Shown: positions 5,740-7,477 of the stretch, in pieces
Numbering within the stretch: the first letter of the stretch is position 1
Layout of the letters: every line of letters starts with the position of its first letter
Origin: Methanobacteriaceae archaeon
GTDB lineage: Archaea; Methanobacteriota; Methanobacteria; Methanobacteriales; Methanobacteriaceae
Reading direction: 5' to 3'
DNA length: 7,477 nucleotides
NCBI GenBank assembly: GCA_030693105.1
Contig: JAUYBK010000046.1
Location: forward strand, 1-7,477
Made by a program: the position numbers and the translations under genes
Notes under the pieces: generated by a model
The model's input: only the letters and a program-made list of their open reading frames with translations
The model's database searches: none
Told to the model about the DNA's origin: nothing

Positions 5740-7477
5740 ATGAAACCCATGTCCAATGTTGATGTTTACGCCATTAGTCAGGAGCTACAAGGCATCCTTA
5801 AGGATGCTCGCATGCAAAAAGCTTACCAGCCCACTAAGGATACCGTTCTTATCAGGTTCCACGTGACGGGCCAGGGACGAGTGGACCTTTTACTTCAGGC
5901 CGGAGTGCGAGTGCACACCACCCAGTATCCGCCTCCCAATCCCCAGGTACCTCCTTCCTTTCCCATGCTCCTTAGAAAGTATCTAAAAAACGCCACCGTA
6001 ACCAAAGTGTGTCAGCACCACTTTGACCGTATCCTGGAAGTGCACTTCCAGAAGGAACAAAGCTACCGGCTGGTGGTAGAACTTTTCTCCCCGGGTAATA
6101 TAATAGTTTTGGATGAGGAAGACCGGATCATGCTCCCTCTAAAACGGAGACTGCTAAGGGAGAGAAAGCTGGCCTCTCATGAAGAGTACCACTACCCGGC
6201 GGAAAAGGGCATTAACCCCCTGGATATGGAGTTAGATGATATTAAAAGTCTTTTTTTGGAGTCTGATTCTGATGTAATTCGGACCCTGGCCCGCAGTGGC
6301 CTGGGTGGTTTATACGCCGAAGAGGTGGTCTTAAGATCAGGAGTGGATAAAAAGAAAATCACTCAGGAGTTAGAAGACCAGGAAGTGGAAGATGTCTACC
6401 AGGCCCTGTTAAGCATCTTTCAACCTCTCAAAGACAACGATTTGCACCCCCAAATTATCCAGGGTGACCAGGAGGACGTCTTACCCCTTGATCTTAAGTC
6501 CTATGAAGGAAAAGAAAAGAAGCTCTTTGAAAGTTTCAACCAGGCCCTGGACGAATATTACAGCAGCAAGTTCGGTCAGGACATTAAAAAGGAGCAGGAA
6601 GACATCTGGAAGGTGGAGGTGGGTAAGTTTGAAAAAAGGCTCCGCATCCAGGAGGAAACCCTGGAAGGTTTTCACCGCACCATAAAAGAGTCCACCAAAA
6701 AAGGCGACCTATTATACTCCCATTACCAGGAACTCCAGGTCCTACTAGATACCGTGATGTCTGCTTTAACGGACCATTCGTTCAAAGAGATAGCTTCCAC
6801 CTTAAAAAAGGCCAAAAAAGAAGGAGTCAGCGAGGCCCAAATCATAGAATCCATGGATAAACTGGGAGTGCTGACCCTGAAGTTGGAAGGCGAATCTGTG
6901 AATCTGGATCCCAGGTTAAGCGTCCCTGAAAACGCTGAAATTTATTACAACCGGGGGAAAAAGGCTAAAAGGAAGATCCCCGGAGTTAATATTGCAATTG
7001 CTCGTACCAAAAAAGACGTGGAGAAGGTGAAAGCCCGAAGTGAATTGGCATTAGAACGGGTTAAAATCCCCAAGAAAAGAATTAAAAGGGAGCTTAAATG
7101 GTTCGAGAAGATGCGCTGGTTTTTTTCCTCAGACGGCCACTTGGTAGTCGGTGGAAGGGACGCTACCACCAACGAGATGGCGGTTAAGCATTACCTGGAT
7201 GCCAATGACCTATACCTCCACTCTGACATCCACGGTGCGCCTTCCGTAGTTGTTAAAAGAGGAGACAACAATATAACAGAGTCTACCATTCAGGAGGCAG
7301 CTAATCTGGCGGCCTCGTTCTCCAGTGCCTGGAGTAAGGGTTACAGCAGTCAGGATGTGTACTGGGTAAACCCGGACCAGGTTTCAAAGACTCCTCAATC
7401 AGGGGAGTTCGTGGCCAAGGGGGCCTTCATCATTAGGGGCAGCCGCAACTACATCCGTGCCGTTCCCCTGGAAGTGG
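5740..7477 (+). CDS. rqcH: RqcH/NEMF family NFACT protein, N-terminal 579 residues (3' end outside the window)
   Basis: This is the archaeal homologue of bacterial RqcH and eukaryotic NEMF/Rqc2, which bind 60S/50S subunits carrying a stalled peptidyl-tRNA and, in characterised members, recruit tRNA to add C-terminal tails. The NFACT-N domain starts MKPMSNVDVYAISQEL and includes RMQKAYQP (24-31), FPMLLRKYL (74-82) and HHFDRILEV, whose Asp96-Arg97 matches the DR motif essential in RqcH. A helical linker and charged coiled-coil segments follow (about 270-450, for example FEKRLRIQEETLEGFHR). The NFACT-R domain begins near 455 with WFEKMRWFFSSDGHLVVGGR and contains GGRDATTNE (471-479) and LHSDIHGAPSVV (493-504). 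The frame is intact up to the window edge; the NFACT-C end is missing. The start is supported by GAGGGT at 5725-5730. Older annotations often call this family fibronectin-binding protein, which is misleading in an archaeon. Confidence 0.93.
   Translation, partial: MKPMSNVDVYAISQELQGILKDARMQKAYQPTKDTVLIRFHVTGQGRVDLLLQAGVRVHTTQYPPPNPQVPPSFPMLLRKYLKNATVTKVCQHHFDRILEVHFQKEQSYRLVVELFSPGNIIVLDEEDRIMLPLKRRLLRERKLASHEEYHYPAEKGINPLDMELDDIKSLFLESDSDVIRTLARSGLGGLYAEEVVLRSGVDKKKITQELEDQEVEDVYQALLSIFQPLKDNDLHPQIIQGDQEDVLPLDLKSYEGKEKKLFESFNQALDEYYSSKFGQDIKKEQEDIWKVEVGKFEKRLRIQEETLEGFHRTIKESTKKGDLLYSHYQELQVLLDTVMSALTDHSFKEIASTLKKAKKEGVSEAQIIESMDKLGVLTLKLEGESVNLDPRLSVPENAEIYYNRGKKAKRKIPGVNIAIARTKKDVEKVKARSELALERVKIPKKRIKRELKWFEKMRWFFSSDGHLVVGGRDATTNEMAVKHYLDANDLYLHSDIHGAPSVVVKRGDNNITESTIQEAANLAASFSSAWSKGYSSQDVYWVNPDQVSKTPQSGEFVAKGAFIIRGSRNYIRAVPLEV

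Noticed and set aside
6464..7172. Short open frames on both strands inside rqcH
   Set aside because: They overlap a continuous NFACT frame with all family motifs and have no ribosome-binding sites or recognisable domains.

Overview
The window looks like chromosomal DNA from a methanogenic archaeon, most likely Methanobacterium or a close relative in the Methanobacteriales. The evidence is an archaeal-type DUF2070 membrane protein, an archaeal RqcH/NEMF-type NFACT protein, a stand-alone beta subunit of a two-subunit class I fumarase, AT-rich intergenic TATA-like boxes, oligo-T stretches where terminators would be expected, and Shine-Dalgarno motifs of the GGAGG/GAGGT type. The assignment is by family content only, because no database search was possible. 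No tRNA, rRNA, CRISPR array, insertion sequence or phage gene was seen.

Layout. Positions 1-3399 are read on the minus strand. In transcription order they hold a fumarase beta subunit (3399-2857), a DUF6282-type metal-dependent hydrolase 8 bp behind it, a HepT/MNT type toxin-antitoxin pair (1961-1159) and two tightly linked unknown genes (1084-416, then 413 running off the left edge). The plus strand starts at 3497 with a 606-residue DUF2070 integral membrane protein, divergent from the fumarase gene. A 93-residue, three-helix membrane protein (5648-5367, minus) converges on it. From 5740 to the right edge runs rqcH, divergent from the small membrane gene and cut off by the window end.

How the genes fit together. 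The fumarase subunit belongs to the partial reductive TCA branch that methanogens use to make succinate and 2-oxoglutarate; its iron-sulfur alpha partner is not in the window. The hydrolase is probably co-transcribed with it, but its substrate is unknown. RqcH acts in ribosome-associated quality control. The other genes have no evident functional link.

The most notable signal is the toxin-antitoxin module. The hepT reading frame is broken by what looks like one missing C in a C-run. Once the frame is restored, the protein also lacks the histidine of its HEPN motif (R-X4-Q instead of R-X4-H). The MNT nucleotidyltransferase next to it keeps its catalytic residues. This looks like an inactivated toxin beside an intact antitoxin. 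Also worth checking are an imperfect 30-bp-period direct repeat in the rqcH divergent promoter, a probable leaderless fumarase promoter, and several His/Asp-rich motifs in the soluble part of the DUF2070 protein. I found no convincing new multi-gene defence or mobile system.
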